From positions 1-10,585 of the forward strand of contig JADDQX010000047.1 in the NCBI GenBank assembly GCA_016781115.1: a DNA stretch of 10,585 nucleotides, read 5' to 3'. Below are positions 1 through 7,530 of the stretch, one piece after another. The notes beneath the pieces are model-generated. The model was not told the DNA's origin, searched no databases, and saw only the letters and a list, made by a program, of their open reading frames with translations. The position numbers were made by a program, and so were the translations under genes. Origin of the DNA: Actinomycetota bacterium. Its GTDB lineage: Bacteria > Actinomycetota > CADDZG01 > WHSQ01. How positions within the stretch are numbered: position 1 is the first letter of the stretch; each line of letters starts with the position of its first letter.

Positions 1-1007
1 AGGCGGAAGCTCCTGTCGGTGGGCCGGCGACGGTTCGTGCCATAGCTGCACGAGGCCGAGGCGGGCTCGCCGATAGCGCCGAACCGGATGAGACCGGTCC
101 TCGGCTCGAACGACTGGGCGATCTTGCCCAAGCCGGTGGGGAGGTGCTGGAAGATCTGCGACAGGTCGTCGGCGTGCTCGGCCTGAAGATCGTTTAGCTC
201 CGCGAACTGCGGAAGGAACCGGTCCACGTTCTGGTCGTAGGTCTGCAACAAGCTGACGACTTCCTCGGACGTGAGGTTCGTGTTGGTCATCAGGCGCTTG
301 AGCGCGTCGCGGTCCTGAGACAGCTCTTCACTCACCTCGACCAGCCCCTCGATCGCCCGCGCGAAGTCACCTCGCGACGCAACGAAGGCTTCACCGACTT
401 TGCTTCCGTTCCTAAGGAGCCCTTGCACCTCCGGTGCCCGCTCTGCGAACAGCTCCGCCAGATCGGCGCTCGATTCGATGATGGTCGCGATGTCGGGGCC
501 GTGTCCCGTGAGCCCGACGCCCAGAGCATCCACCGCCCCCTTCAGGGCCTCGGGGGGAACGCCGCGCAGCACGGCCTCCAAGGTGCTCAGGAGCTCCTGG
601 GTGCTGACCGGGATCGTGTTCTGCTCCTTGGGGATCTCGTCGCCGTGCTCCAGGAACGGCGCACCGTCCGCGGCGGGAAGCAGGTCGACGAACTGCTCGC
701 CGACCGCGCTCTTGAACATCACGCGCGCCTCGATGTCTTCTTTGGGGATCTGGTCGTAGGTCTTCTCGATCGCCAGCTCGATCTTCACGCCCTCTTCGAC
801 CACCTCCATAGTTCCCACTCGCCCGACGGTGATCCCGCGGTAGGTGACCTCCTGGTTCGTGAACACACCGCCCGCGTCCGGGAAGATCGCGTACACCGAG
901 TAGCGCGGCTGCAACACCGAGAGCACCTGCGTCGCCATGGCGTACACGAGGCCCAAGGAGATCACGAGGAAGGCCACGAGATTGACCTTGATCCTCCAAC
1001 CGATCAC
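1..1007 (-). CDS. mceF: MCE-family protein, class F (sixth MCE subunit), 3' end outside window
   Basis: Last visible MCE subunit of the importer, expected to form one sixth of the hetero-hexameric ring and tube in the cell envelope. I read it from a GTG at 1007 whose bases overlap the TGA of the upstream mceE (GTGA). An AGGAG lies 6 bases upstream (1014-1018). 335 residues are visible and the frame is open to the left edge. Residues 6-28 form a single N-terminal membrane helix. The MCE domain covers about 36-112 and includes the conserved YRGITVGRVG stretch (56-65) and GEQFVDLLP (103-111). Residues 135-300 are helical and coiled-coil-like. Then comes the CSYGT motif (320-324), which I recall from class F proteins. 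Related class F proteins often exceed 400 residues, so a substantial C-terminal part may be missing. The assignment to the MCE family is secure; the class letter rests on gene order and the CSYGT motif. Confidence 0.93.
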   Translation of the reverse strand, partial: MIGWRIKVNLVAFLVISLGLVYAMATQVLSVLQPRYSVYAIFPDAGGVFTNQEVTYRGITVGRVGTMEVVEEGVKIELAIEKTYDQIPKEDIEARVMFKSAVGEQFVDLLPAADGAPFLEHGDEIPKEQNTIPVSTQELLSTLEAVLRGVPPEALKGAVDALGVGLTGHGPDIATIIESSADLAELFAERAPEVQGLLRNGSKVGEAFVASRGDFARAIEGLVEVSEELSQDRDALKRLMTNTNLTSEEVVSLLQTYDQNVDRFLPQFAELNDLQAEHADDLSQIFQHLPTGLGKIAQSFEPRTGLIRFGAIGEPASASCSYGTNRRRPTDRSFR

Positions 1008-2086
1008 GAGGTGCTCCTGAGGGGCTGGCGGAGGATGTACTCGAGGTCGCTGCCGGCGGGATCGTAGGAGGACTCGGACGCCGCGCCGTCTTCATCCTGA
1101 TCGGCGGCGCGATCGGGATCGTCGTTCTGCTCGGAGTTCTCGCAGGTCGTTCCCGGGCCGTAGTAGCCAGGTGGCGCCTGGCAGATGTCCAACTGCACGT
1201 AATCGCCCGGAGCGGTCTCCGGGAACCACTCCGAGAAGGTCGCCAGCGTCTGCAAGGTCGCGCGCACGTTCGCGCTGTTCTCGACCGCGGTGGAAAGAAC
1301 CGGGCGCAGATCGCGGAACTGCCGATCCAGTCCCTCCTCGGTCTGTTCCAGCAAGCGCACGCTGATGCTCGTGAAGTCCTCCAAAGCCAGAAGCAGCCTG
1401 CGGAGACCCTCCTTCTGACGATTGAGCACCTGCGACGACTGGGCGAAGGAGGCGAGGAACTGCTCCAAGACCTGCGAGTCGCCGAGGATCGTCTGTGCGA
1501 CGGAGTCGAGGTTGTCGACCGAGGTTGCGATCTGTTCCTTGCGCCCTGCGAGCGTCCCGGTGAAGTCGTGGAGTCGCGACAAGACCTCTCGGAGCTCGTC
1601 CGCGTTGTCGCGCAAGATGTTCGCCTGCGCGCTGGTGAACCTGTTGATCTGCTCGAGGTTCCCGGCCCCCAACACCCCGGCGAGCTTCGCGAAGACGTCC
1701 TCGAGCTCGCTCGCTTTCCCGGTTTGGTCGACGCCCACAAGCGCTCCGTCTTCGAGATACGGGGGGCCTGCGGACTGCGCCTGGATGTCGACGAACTTCT
1801 CGCCCAGGAGTGAGGTGGTGCGCACGACGAGGCGCGCATCCGCCGGGATCCTCTCTTCTTCGTTCACACACATCGTGACCCGCGCGTTCCAACCATCGAG
1901 CTCGATCTTCTGAACGGTTCCCACCTCTACATCGGAGGACTGCACGTTCGCGTTCTCGACCAGATCGCCCACCTGCTCGAAGTCCGCGATGATCTCGGTC
2001 CCGTCGCACGCGCTCGCGAAACCGAGCACCGCACACGACGACATCAGCGTCGCCATCGCGGCCAGCAGTGCGATCCGTCGGATCAT
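1004..2086 (-). CDS. mceE: MCE-family lipoprotein, class E (LprK-like)
   Basis: Fifth MCE subunit, 360 residues, expected to be lipid-anchored rather than held by a membrane helix. The ATG at 2086 overlaps the mceD stop as ATGA, with GGGAG 7 bases upstream (2094-2098). A longer in-frame start at 2143 lies deep inside mceD and is unlikely. The N-terminus MIRRIALLAAMATLMSSC is a lipoprotein signal with the lipobox MSSC and acceptor Cys18. A second Cys follows at 27 (ASAC). Class E proteins are the known lipoproteins of mce operons (LprK in M. tuberculosis mce1), so gene order and signal agree. The MCE domain spans about 30-104 with TSLLGEKFVDIQ (91-102). A helical region runs to about 285, followed by Cys302 and Cys315. 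The C-terminal tail 316-350 is acidic and carries D329-x-D331-x-D333-G334. Confidence 0.95.
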   Translation of the reverse strand: MIRRIALLAAMATLMSSCAVLGFASACDGTEIIADFEQVGDLVENANVQSSDVEVGTVQKIELDGWNARVTMCVNEEERIPADARLVVRTTSLLGEKFVDIQAQSAGPPYLEDGALVGVDQTGKASELEDVFAKLAGVLGAGNLEQINRFTSAQANILRDNADELREVLSRLHDFTGTLAGRKEQIATSVDNLDSVAQTILGDSQVLEQFLASFAQSSQVLNRQKEGLRRLLLALEDFTSISVRLLEQTEEGLDRQFRDLRPVLSTAVENSANVRATLQTLATFSEWFPETAPGDYVQLDICQAPPGYYGPGTTCENSEQNDDPDRAADQDEDGAASESSYDPAGSDLEYILRQPLRSTS

Positions 2087-3552
2087 GACGGCGCTCCCAC
2101 GTAGGTGAGGAATCCGCCGAGCCAGGAACCGAAGCGCGACCACGCCGAGGGCTCGTTCGGGTCCGGCACCGGGGTGGATGCGGCGTTCCCCGTCAGGTCA
2201 CCCAGGTCCTCTGCCGGATCGCCGATCGCGGGGTCGGCGCCGATGTCCTTCAGCCGATCCAGCAGACCCTCCTGTTGGATCGCGTCCCCGAGCTTCTTGC
2301 ATTTCTTCTTGAGCTTGCGCAGTCGCTTCTCGAGCGGGTCCAGGATCTCTTTGGACACCTCCGGCGGGAGCCCGACCTCTTCGATGCGGATCAGCTGACG
2401 ACGCACGCGACGCACGCCCTTGTCGCAGTCGAGCTTGCCGAGGAGCGGAAGCGCCGTGTCGGCCGGCAGCTCCGGCGCCGCGGCGGTCTTGGAACCCGGT
2501 GGCTCGCCCGTCTCTTCCCTGCAGAGCTCCTGCAGCGCGTCCTTGATCGGGGAGTCCGGAAGGGGCTTGAGGAGCTCGCACTGGAGCCTGGCGCTGGCGT
2601 TGTCGCGCACGTCGATGTTCTGGTGGTTGGGGTTGAAGGCTTTGGCGGCCCCCTCGCCGAACACCGGCAGCCACACGAGCGACTCTTCCACCGAGGTCCG
2701 GTTCTTCACGATCGTGGTCACCACCCGCGCCGCCAGCCCCAGGTCTTTGCCGAGCCGATCCCCGTGCTGCTCGACCAGGCTTCCGACCTCGCCCGTGAGG
2801 TTCGCGAGGTTCACGAGCGTCCCCTCGAGGTCGTCGCGGCTCTCCGCCAGCGCCGTCATCACCAGCGCGAAGTTCCGGTTGAGGCTGCCGAAGGTGTTGG
2901 CGCGCGTTGCCAGCTGCCCGAAGAGGTCGTCCAGGTTCGTCAGCAGCCCCGAGATGTCTTCCTGCGCGTCCGCGAGTGTGGAGGTGAGCTCGGAGCCGGT
3001 GATCAACGTGCCCTTCAGGTCCTCTTCCCTATCCCGCAGCGTCTCGTTCAGTTGGACGATGAGCTCCCCGAGAGCACCCGGCTCGCCCGATCTGCCCGGC
3101 TCGATCGCGTCCAGGAGCTTCTTCAGCTGCTTGAAGACGTCATCGAGCTCGGCCGGGATGAACGTGTTCTCGACCGGGATCTCGGCGCCGTCCTCGAGGG
3201 CCGGGCCACCTTCGTAGACCGGCGCGAGCTGGATGTAGCGGTCCGAGATCACCGAGATCGGAACGATCTGCGCGATCGCATCCGCCGGCACCTTGTAGCG
3301 CTCGTTGATGTTCATCACTACCTTCACCTGGCTCCCGATGGGCTCCACCGACTCGACCGTCCCGACCGGCACTCCCAGGATGTCGACGTCGGACTTCTCG
3401 AAGAGACCGATCGCCTTCGTGAAGTACGCGGTGACCTGATAGGTCTCTTTGTCCGCGCTGATGCGGTCGTAGCCGAGGTAGCCGCCTCCGAGAACCAAGA
3501 GGGCGGCTACGGCCAGCGCCAGGGGGCGGATGAGGCGCGACATATCGGTCAC
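2083..3552 (-). CDS. mceD: MCE-family protein, class D
   Basis: Fourth MCE subunit, 489 residues from the GTG at 3552, and the longest complete one here. I prefer this GTG over the ATG at 3543. It gives the same 4-base GTGA overlap seen at the other junctions and has AGGAGG exactly 7 bases upstream (3560-3565), whereas the ATG would sit 16 bases away. A start at 3603 would reach far into mceC. Residues 7-27 are an N-terminal membrane helix. The MCE domain is about 38-112, with VDILGVPVGTVESVEPIG (56-73). Helical, coiled-coil-like sequence runs from 135 to 300. After it come Cys325 and Cys344, a proline/alanine linker (350-370), a Lys/Arg-rich helix (about 378-420, with Cys376 and Cys418), and a Trp-containing amphipathic end (471-485). 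The extra C-terminal part is what makes it longer than MceB and MceC. Its role is unknown to me. Confidence 0.95.
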   Translation of the reverse strand: MTDMSRLIRPLALAVAALLVLGGGYLGYDRISADKETYQVTAYFTKAIGLFEKSDVDILGVPVGTVESVEPIGSQVKVVMNINERYKVPADAIAQIVPISVISDRYIQLAPVYEGGPALEDGAEIPVENTFIPAELDDVFKQLKKLLDAIEPGRSGEPGALGELIVQLNETLRDREEDLKGTLITGSELTSTLADAQEDISGLLTNLDDLFGQLATRANTFGSLNRNFALVMTALAESRDDLEGTLVNLANLTGEVGSLVEQHGDRLGKDLGLAARVVTTIVKNRTSVEESLVWLPVFGEGAAKAFNPNHQNIDVRDNASARLQCELLKPLPDSPIKDALQELCREETGEPPGSKTAAAPELPADTALPLLGKLDCDKGVRRVRRQLIRIEEVGLPPEVSKEILDPLEKRLRKLKKKCKKLGDAIQQEGLLDRLKDIGADPAIGDPAEDLGDLTGNAASTPVPDPNEPSAWSRFGSWLGGFLTYVGAPS

Positions 3553-4544
3553 GGCCCCTCCTCCTCGTCGTTCTCGCACGTCTGTGTGAGAACGAAGGCG
3601 CACGAGTAGATGTCGCCGAAGCGGCCCTGGGTGAAGATCGAGCCGAAGTAACGCGCGGACGGGCCCGCGTACTCGAAGGCCACATCTAGGTGCTCCACGT
3701 TTCGCTCCAACACCACCAGCGCGTCGTGCAGGTCGCTGAGGATGTCATCGAGGTTGCCTCGGTTCTCCCGCAGCACCGCCGTGACCGTTCCGGCCATCTG
3801 CTTCGTAGCGATCAACAGCGACTGGATCTCCTCGCGCTCGCGCGCCAGCGAACCCAGCACGTCGTTGGACGCATCGATGAGGCGGACGAGCTCGTCGCCT
3901 TCGTCGGCCAAGAGCGCCGTGAGCTCCTTGGAACCGGAGAGCAATGACCGGAGCTCCTCGTCCTTCTCGTTGAGGCCCGTCCCGAGCTCGTTCAGCCCTT
4001 CCAGCGCGATGCCGACCTCGTCTTCCGCCTCCTTGGTGAGCTTCGTCAGCTGGCGCAGCGCGGCGTTCAGGGCGTTGCCGTCGAGCTCCTCCAGCACGCC
4101 CGTTCCCTGGTTCGCGGCTTGATAGATCTCGTAAGGGACCGTCGTGCGATCCATGGGGATCACGTCGCCGGCCGCGAGGAACGGCTCCCCGCCGCTCTTC
4201 GCCTCGAGGTCGATGAACTTCGTCCCGAGCAGCGTCGCGAGCTTGATGTTGGCGTAGGAGTCCTGCGGGATCTCGGTGCCGTTCTCGATCTCCATCGTCA
4301 CGAGGACCCGGTCGCCGGCGAGCTCGATCTCCTCTACCGTCCCGACCTTCACTCCGGCGACGCGCACCTGGTTCTCCGCTTGGAGACCCGCCGCGTCCTT
4401 GAACTCGGCCTTCAGCTCGTAAGCCTGCTTCAGGGCCGGGATGCGGTCGATGTAGAAGGCGAAGGTGGTTGCGGCCGCGATCGCGACGATCGAGATGATG
4501 CCGACGATGGCGGGGGAGCGCTCGCGGAAGTTCTTGACGCTCAT
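3549..4544 (-). CDS. mceC: MCE-family protein, class C
   Basis: Third MCE subunit, 331 residues. The ATG at 4544 overlaps the TGA of mceB (ATGA) and has GGAG 8 bases upstream (4553-4556). It is followed by MSVKNFRERSP and then a membrane helix at about 11-30, the standard MCE N-terminus. An in-frame start at 4631 would only add a Pro/Arg-rich stretch that overlaps mceB. The MCE domain covers about 42-116, with RVAGVKVGTVEEIEL (61-75) and LATLLGTKFIDLEA (102-115). Residues 135-290 are helical, with heptad-like Leu/Asp/Glu patterns that fit the tube segment of multi-subunit MCE assemblies. The tail carries Cys315 and Cys323 and ends in a short acidic run (NDEEEG). It is co-translated with its neighbours. 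Confidence 0.95.
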   Translation of the reverse strand: MSVKNFRERSPAIVGIISIVAIAAATTFAFYIDRIPALKQAYELKAEFKDAAGLQAENQVRVAGVKVGTVEEIELAGDRVLVTMEIENGTEIPQDSYANIKLATLLGTKFIDLEAKSGGEPFLAAGDVIPMDRTTVPYEIYQAANQGTGVLEELDGNALNAALRQLTKLTKEAEDEVGIALEGLNELGTGLNEKDEELRSLLSGSKELTALLADEGDELVRLIDASNDVLGSLAREREEIQSLLIATKQMAGTVTAVLRENRGNLDDILSDLHDALVVLERNVEHLDVAFEYAGPSARYFGSIFTQGRFGDIYSCAFVLTQTCENDEEEGP

Positions 4545-5539
4545 CGCCGACACTCCAGGCGATCGGGCAGGTTGATGCCGGTGAAAGCGCCCTCTTCGGG
4601 ACAGAAGTTGACGAGGTAGAGGTTGTACCACTTGCCGTAACCCTGGGAGCGGGCCGTCGAGAGCAAGACCTCTTTGAGGTTCTTCGCGATCCGATCGAGA
4701 GGACCCAGGTTCTCGTTGACGATCTGGAGGAGCGTTGCGAGGTCGCTGAGGTCCTCCTCGATGTTGATCCGGTTGCGCTCGATCAGGCCACCGAACTTGT
4801 TCGAAGCCACGGTTAGGTCCTCGATGGTCTCCTCGAGCAGCGGCGTCAGCTCCACCAGAGACTCCATGAACTTGGTGAACTCGCTGAGGCTGGTACGGAG
4901 GTTGCTCTCTTGCCCATTCAGGATCGCGGTGACCTTGTCCAGGTCCTCGACCAGACGGGCGAGACGCTGATCCCTGTCCGCGAGCGTCTTGGTGAGCTCA
5001 CCGACGTTGCCGAGGATGCCGGCAAGGTCACCCTCGCGGCCCTTGAACACCTTGAGGATCGCGCGCGAGACGGTGTTGATCTCTTCGGGGTTGGTCGACT
5101 GGATCAGAGGCCGGAGGTTGTTGAACACGACGGAGAGGTCGAGCGCCGGACGGGTGTTCTCGATGGGGATCGTCCCGCCCTCCGCCAGCATCGTGGACGA
5201 GGGTTCTTTGGGTTGCAGGATGTTGATCACGCGCTGGCCCAAGAGGTTCAGGAACTTGATGTCCGCGATGGCGTTCTCGGGGACCTCGACGTCGCCCTCG
5301 ATCTCCATCTCGACCACCGCTTGGCCCTCTTCGACGCTGAAGTCGACGACCTTGCCGATCTCGACGCCGGCGATCTTCACGGGGTCACCGTTCAGGATCC
5401 CGGTGGCATCGGTGAACTCGGCGTTGACGAGGTAGCTGTCGTCGAAGGGGGAGAGTTTCCCGATCACCGACGCGAGCCAGAACGTGACGATGATCGTGAA
5501 GATCGTGAAGATCCCGAGCTTCAGTCCGGTGGATCTCAC
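4541..5539 (-). CDS. mceB: MCE-family protein, class B
   Basis: Second MCE subunit, 332 residues. The GTG at 5539 shares bases with the TGA of mceA (GTGA), and GGGAGG lies 7 bases upstream (5547-5552). Residues 8-27 are the membrane helix and the MCE domain is about 36-110, with VKIAGVEIGKVVDF (54-67) and FLNLLGQRVINI (96-107). Residues 135-295 are helical and probably form the elongated tube. The C-terminal motif GKWYNLYLVNFC (302-313) resembles the Trp/Tyr-rich ending I recall from actinobacterial MceB proteins, and Cys330 lies three residues from the end. No regulatory site is visible inside the gene. The family call is secure. Confidence 0.95.
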   Translation of the reverse strand: MRSTGLKLGIFTIFTIIVTFWLASVIGKLSPFDDSYLVNAEFTDATGILNGDPVKIAGVEIGKVVDFSVEEGQAVVEMEIEGDVEVPENAIADIKFLNLLGQRVINILQPKEPSSTMLAEGGTIPIENTRPALDLSVVFNNLRPLIQSTNPEEINTVSRAILKVFKGREGDLAGILGNVGELTKTLADRDQRLARLVEDLDKVTAILNGQESNLRTSLSEFTKFMESLVELTPLLEETIEDLTVASNKFGGLIERNRINIEEDLSDLATLLQIVNENLGPLDRIAKNLKEVLLSTARSQGYGKWYNLYLVNFCPEEGAFTGINLPDRLECRR

Positions 5540-6708
5540 CGTGTGGCCTCCCGGGTGGGCGCGAACAGAACGCCCTCGAGGTCGCCCGGCGCGCGCTTAT
5601 CCGGTTCCGGCCCCTCGCCCTCTTCGTAGAAGCCTCGGCTCTCCGTCAGGAGGTTGTGGACCCGCCAACAACGCCCGGGCACCCGGTCGCCCACGTTCTT
5701 TCCCGGTTCGTCCGTCGCCTGGCGATACCGACAGGTGTGATCGAGGTTGCGGATCCACGCGGAATTGAACCTCGGCAGGACGTTGAGAAGGCGGTCCAGG
5801 TCCTCGGAGCGAGCCGCGAGCACGCCGATCACGGTTGCTCCGCGGTCGACGATCCGAGTGAAGTCGACGAAGTGGGTGTCGAAGAGGTTCGAAAGCTCGC
5901 CCAGGAGGCGCGGCGCCTTCTCGAAGGTCTCCTCGATCAGAGCCTCGTTCTCGACCGTGAACCGGTTTACGTCGTCGAGGTTGTCGAGCGCTTCCAGCAG
6001 GTCGTCGTCGACATCTGCAAGGACGTCTGACGAGCTCGCTAGAGCGTCGATACCGGACTCCAGCCGCTCCTTGTTCTCGTTGAACGGCTCGAGCGCGCGG
6101 ATGCCCTCGTTGATCCCGCGGATCGCGGCGTCTTCGTGTCCGACGAACCCGCTGGCGAGCGCTTCCAGCGCTCCGGCAAGGTGCTCGGGGTCGATGGCGT
6201 CCAGCAGTGGCAGCGCCACGTTCAGGATCGTCTCTACCTCGAGTGGGTCGATCGTCCGGTCCTTCGGGATCTCGTCGCCGGTCGCGATCCGCGCGGCCGC
6301 TGGGTCATCCGGGAACAGCAGCTCCACCCATTTCTCTCCGAAGACGGTCTTTGCCCGCACCTGCGCGCCGACGTTCTCCGGGATCTGATTGACCTGGTTC
6401 GGGTTCAGGTCGAGGGTCACGTTGCAGTCGCCGTCGATCAGGCGGATAGCGGCGATCTTGCCGACGAGGACGCCGCGCAGCTTCACGTCGCCGCCCTCGC
6501 GGAGACCCTGGCCGCAGTTCTCGAACGTGGCCGTGGCTGCGACGACGTCGCCCTTGACCGCGCCGGTGAGGACCATCCCCGTGAGCGCGACCATTCCCAC
6601 TCCCGCACCGAGAGCGATGACACCTATGAGCACATGCCGCAGTCTTTTGATCCTCGTACCTCCGAGCAGCCCTAACCAGCGATGCGGACGGTGTCCGTTA
6701 CCCCCCAC
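5536..6708 (-). CDS. mceA: MCE-family protein, class A (start codon uncertain)
   Basis: First MCE subunit, the one that usually leads the hexamer set. It has 390 residues if read from the GTG at 6708. That start overlaps yrbEB by 37 bases and adds a Gly/Arg/His-rich leader (1-19) before the membrane helix (about 27-50). A GGAGG at 6659-6663 points instead to a start near 6651, where the codon is ATC (see findings). The MCE domain is about 55-133 and includes GGDVKLRGVLVGKIAAI (72-88) and TVFGEKWVELLFP (121-133). Two Cys sit in it, at 65 and 95. Residues 155-315 are helical. Cys326 and Cys347 follow, then an acidic, Pro/Gly-rich tail. The stop overlaps mceB by 4 bases. The MCE family is certain; only the N-terminal boundary is open. 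Confidence 0.92.
   Translation of the reverse strand: MGGNGHRPHRWLGLLGGTRIKRLRHVLIGVIALGAGVGMVALTGMVLTGAVKGDVVAATATFENCGQGLREGGDVKLRGVLVGKIAAIRLIDGDCNVTLDLNPNQVNQIPENVGAQVRAKTVFGEKWVELLFPDDPAAARIATGDEIPKDRTIDPLEVETILNVALPLLDAIDPEHLAGALEALASGFVGHEDAAIRGINEGIRALEPFNENKERLESGIDALASSSDVLADVDDDLLEALDNLDDVNRFTVENEALIEETFEKAPRLLGELSNLFDTHFVDFTRIVDRGATVIGVLAARSEDLDRLLNVLPRFNSAWIRNLDHTCRYRQATDEPGKNVGDRVPGRCWRVHNLLTESRGFYEEGEGPEPDKRAPGDLEGVLFAPTREATR
6659..6663 (-). promoter_or_regulatory. Strong Shine-Dalgarno GGAGG upstream of mceA without a canonical start
   Basis: On the minus strand GGAGG is followed after 7 bases by ATC AAA AGA CTG (A at 6651), in the mceA reading frame. No ATG, GTG or TTG stands at the usual distance. 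The site lies in the 20 bases between the yrbEB stop and this ATC. It argues that translation of mceA begins near 6651 rather than at the GTG at 6708, or that 6649 holds a sequencing error (an ATG there would be read as cat on the plus strand). Confidence 0.5.
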
Positions 6709-7523
6709 ATGAAGGCGGACATCATCAGGTTCAAGAGGTTCACGACGACGATGGACGCCCGGATCGCCTTGCCCACGGCGATGCCCACTCCGGCCGGTCC
6801 GCCCGTCGCGTTGAACCCGTAGTAGCAGTGGATCAGAGCGACCGCGATAGCGAACACGACCGCCTTGATCAACGAATAGAAGACATCGATAGCTGGAAGG
6901 AACAACGCGAAGTAGTGGGCATAGGTTCCGGCCGACAGCCCCAGAAGCTTGACCACTACCAGCTCGGTCGCGATGTAAGACGCGAACAGCGAGATCAGAT
7001 ACAGAGGCGTGATCGCGACGAGGGCCGCGATGATCCGCGTAGAGATCAGATACGGCACGGGCTTGACCGCCATCGTCTCCAACGCGTCGATCTCTTCGTT
7101 GACCCGCATGGCGCCGAGCTCCGCGGTGAAGCCGGCCCCGACCTGGGCAGCGAGCGTGACCCCCGCGATGAGAGGCGTGATCTCTCGGGTGTTGGCGAAC
7201 GCGGACACGAAGCCGGTGAATGCCTCGGCTCCGATCAGCTGTAGCCCCTTGAAGCCCTCGAGCCCGACCTGGGTGCCGGTGAAGAACGCCATGAAGAAGA
7301 TGACGCCTGCGGTGCCCGCGCCGACGATCAGAGCGCCGGCACCCAGCGTGATCTCGGATATCAGCCGGGCCACCTCGCCGCTGTGGCGGACCGCCGGGAT
7401 GACATCGAACAGAGACTTCGCCATGAAGCTGAGCTGTTCGCCGATGTTCGCGAGGCTGTCGACGCCGCGCGACGCGACGCGCCCGGGGGCGCCGAAGGTT
7501 CTGCGGAGCGTTGCCTGTGCCAT
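6672..7523 (-). CDS. yrbEB: YrbE/MlaE-type permease, second subunit (YrbEB)
   Basis: Integral membrane permease, 283 residues, MlaE superfamily. It should pair with the other YrbE to make the lipid-conducting transmembrane dimer under the MCE ring. The ATG at 7523 lies 7 bases after the yrbEA stop with only a weak ribosome site. Residues 1-55 form a cytoplasmic or interfacial N-terminal part, then hydrophobic segments at about 61-83, 160-190, 202-232 and 255-275. The family's cytoplasmic coupling loop, which contacts the ATPase, is visible at about 132-155: FTAELGAMRVNEEIDALETM, followed by AVKPVPYL. A GFNATGGPAGVG motif (236-247) matches the conserved YrbE signature before the last helix. 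Its equivalent in YrbEA is GFYAKGGPKGVG. Length and motifs are normal for the family. Confidence 0.95.
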   Translation of the reverse strand: MAQATLRRTFGAPGRVASRGVDSLANIGEQLSFMAKSLFDVIPAVRHSGEVARLISEITLGAGALIVGAGTAGVIFFMAFFTGTQVGLEGFKGLQLIGAEAFTGFVSAFANTREITPLIAGVTLAAQVGAGFTAELGAMRVNEEIDALETMAVKPVPYLISTRIIAALVAITPLYLISLFASYIATELVVVKLLGLSAGTYAHYFALFLPAIDVFYSLIKAVVFAIAVALIHCYYGFNATGGPAGVGIAVGKAIRASIVVVNLLNLMMSAFMWGVTDTVRIAG

Positions 7524-7530
7524 CGAGCGC

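Noticed and set aside
412..1839. 475-codon minus-strand open frame across mceE and mceF in another frame
   Set aside because: Composition is Arg/Ser/Pro-rich and low in complexity. It would overlap two well-supported genes and has no recognisable motif.
2275..3609. 444-codon open frame on the plus strand, antisense to mceD
   Set aside because: It mirrors mceD in GC-rich DNA. The product is Arg/Asp/His/Leu-rich without any domain, while the minus strand has clear MCE motifs and coupling signals.
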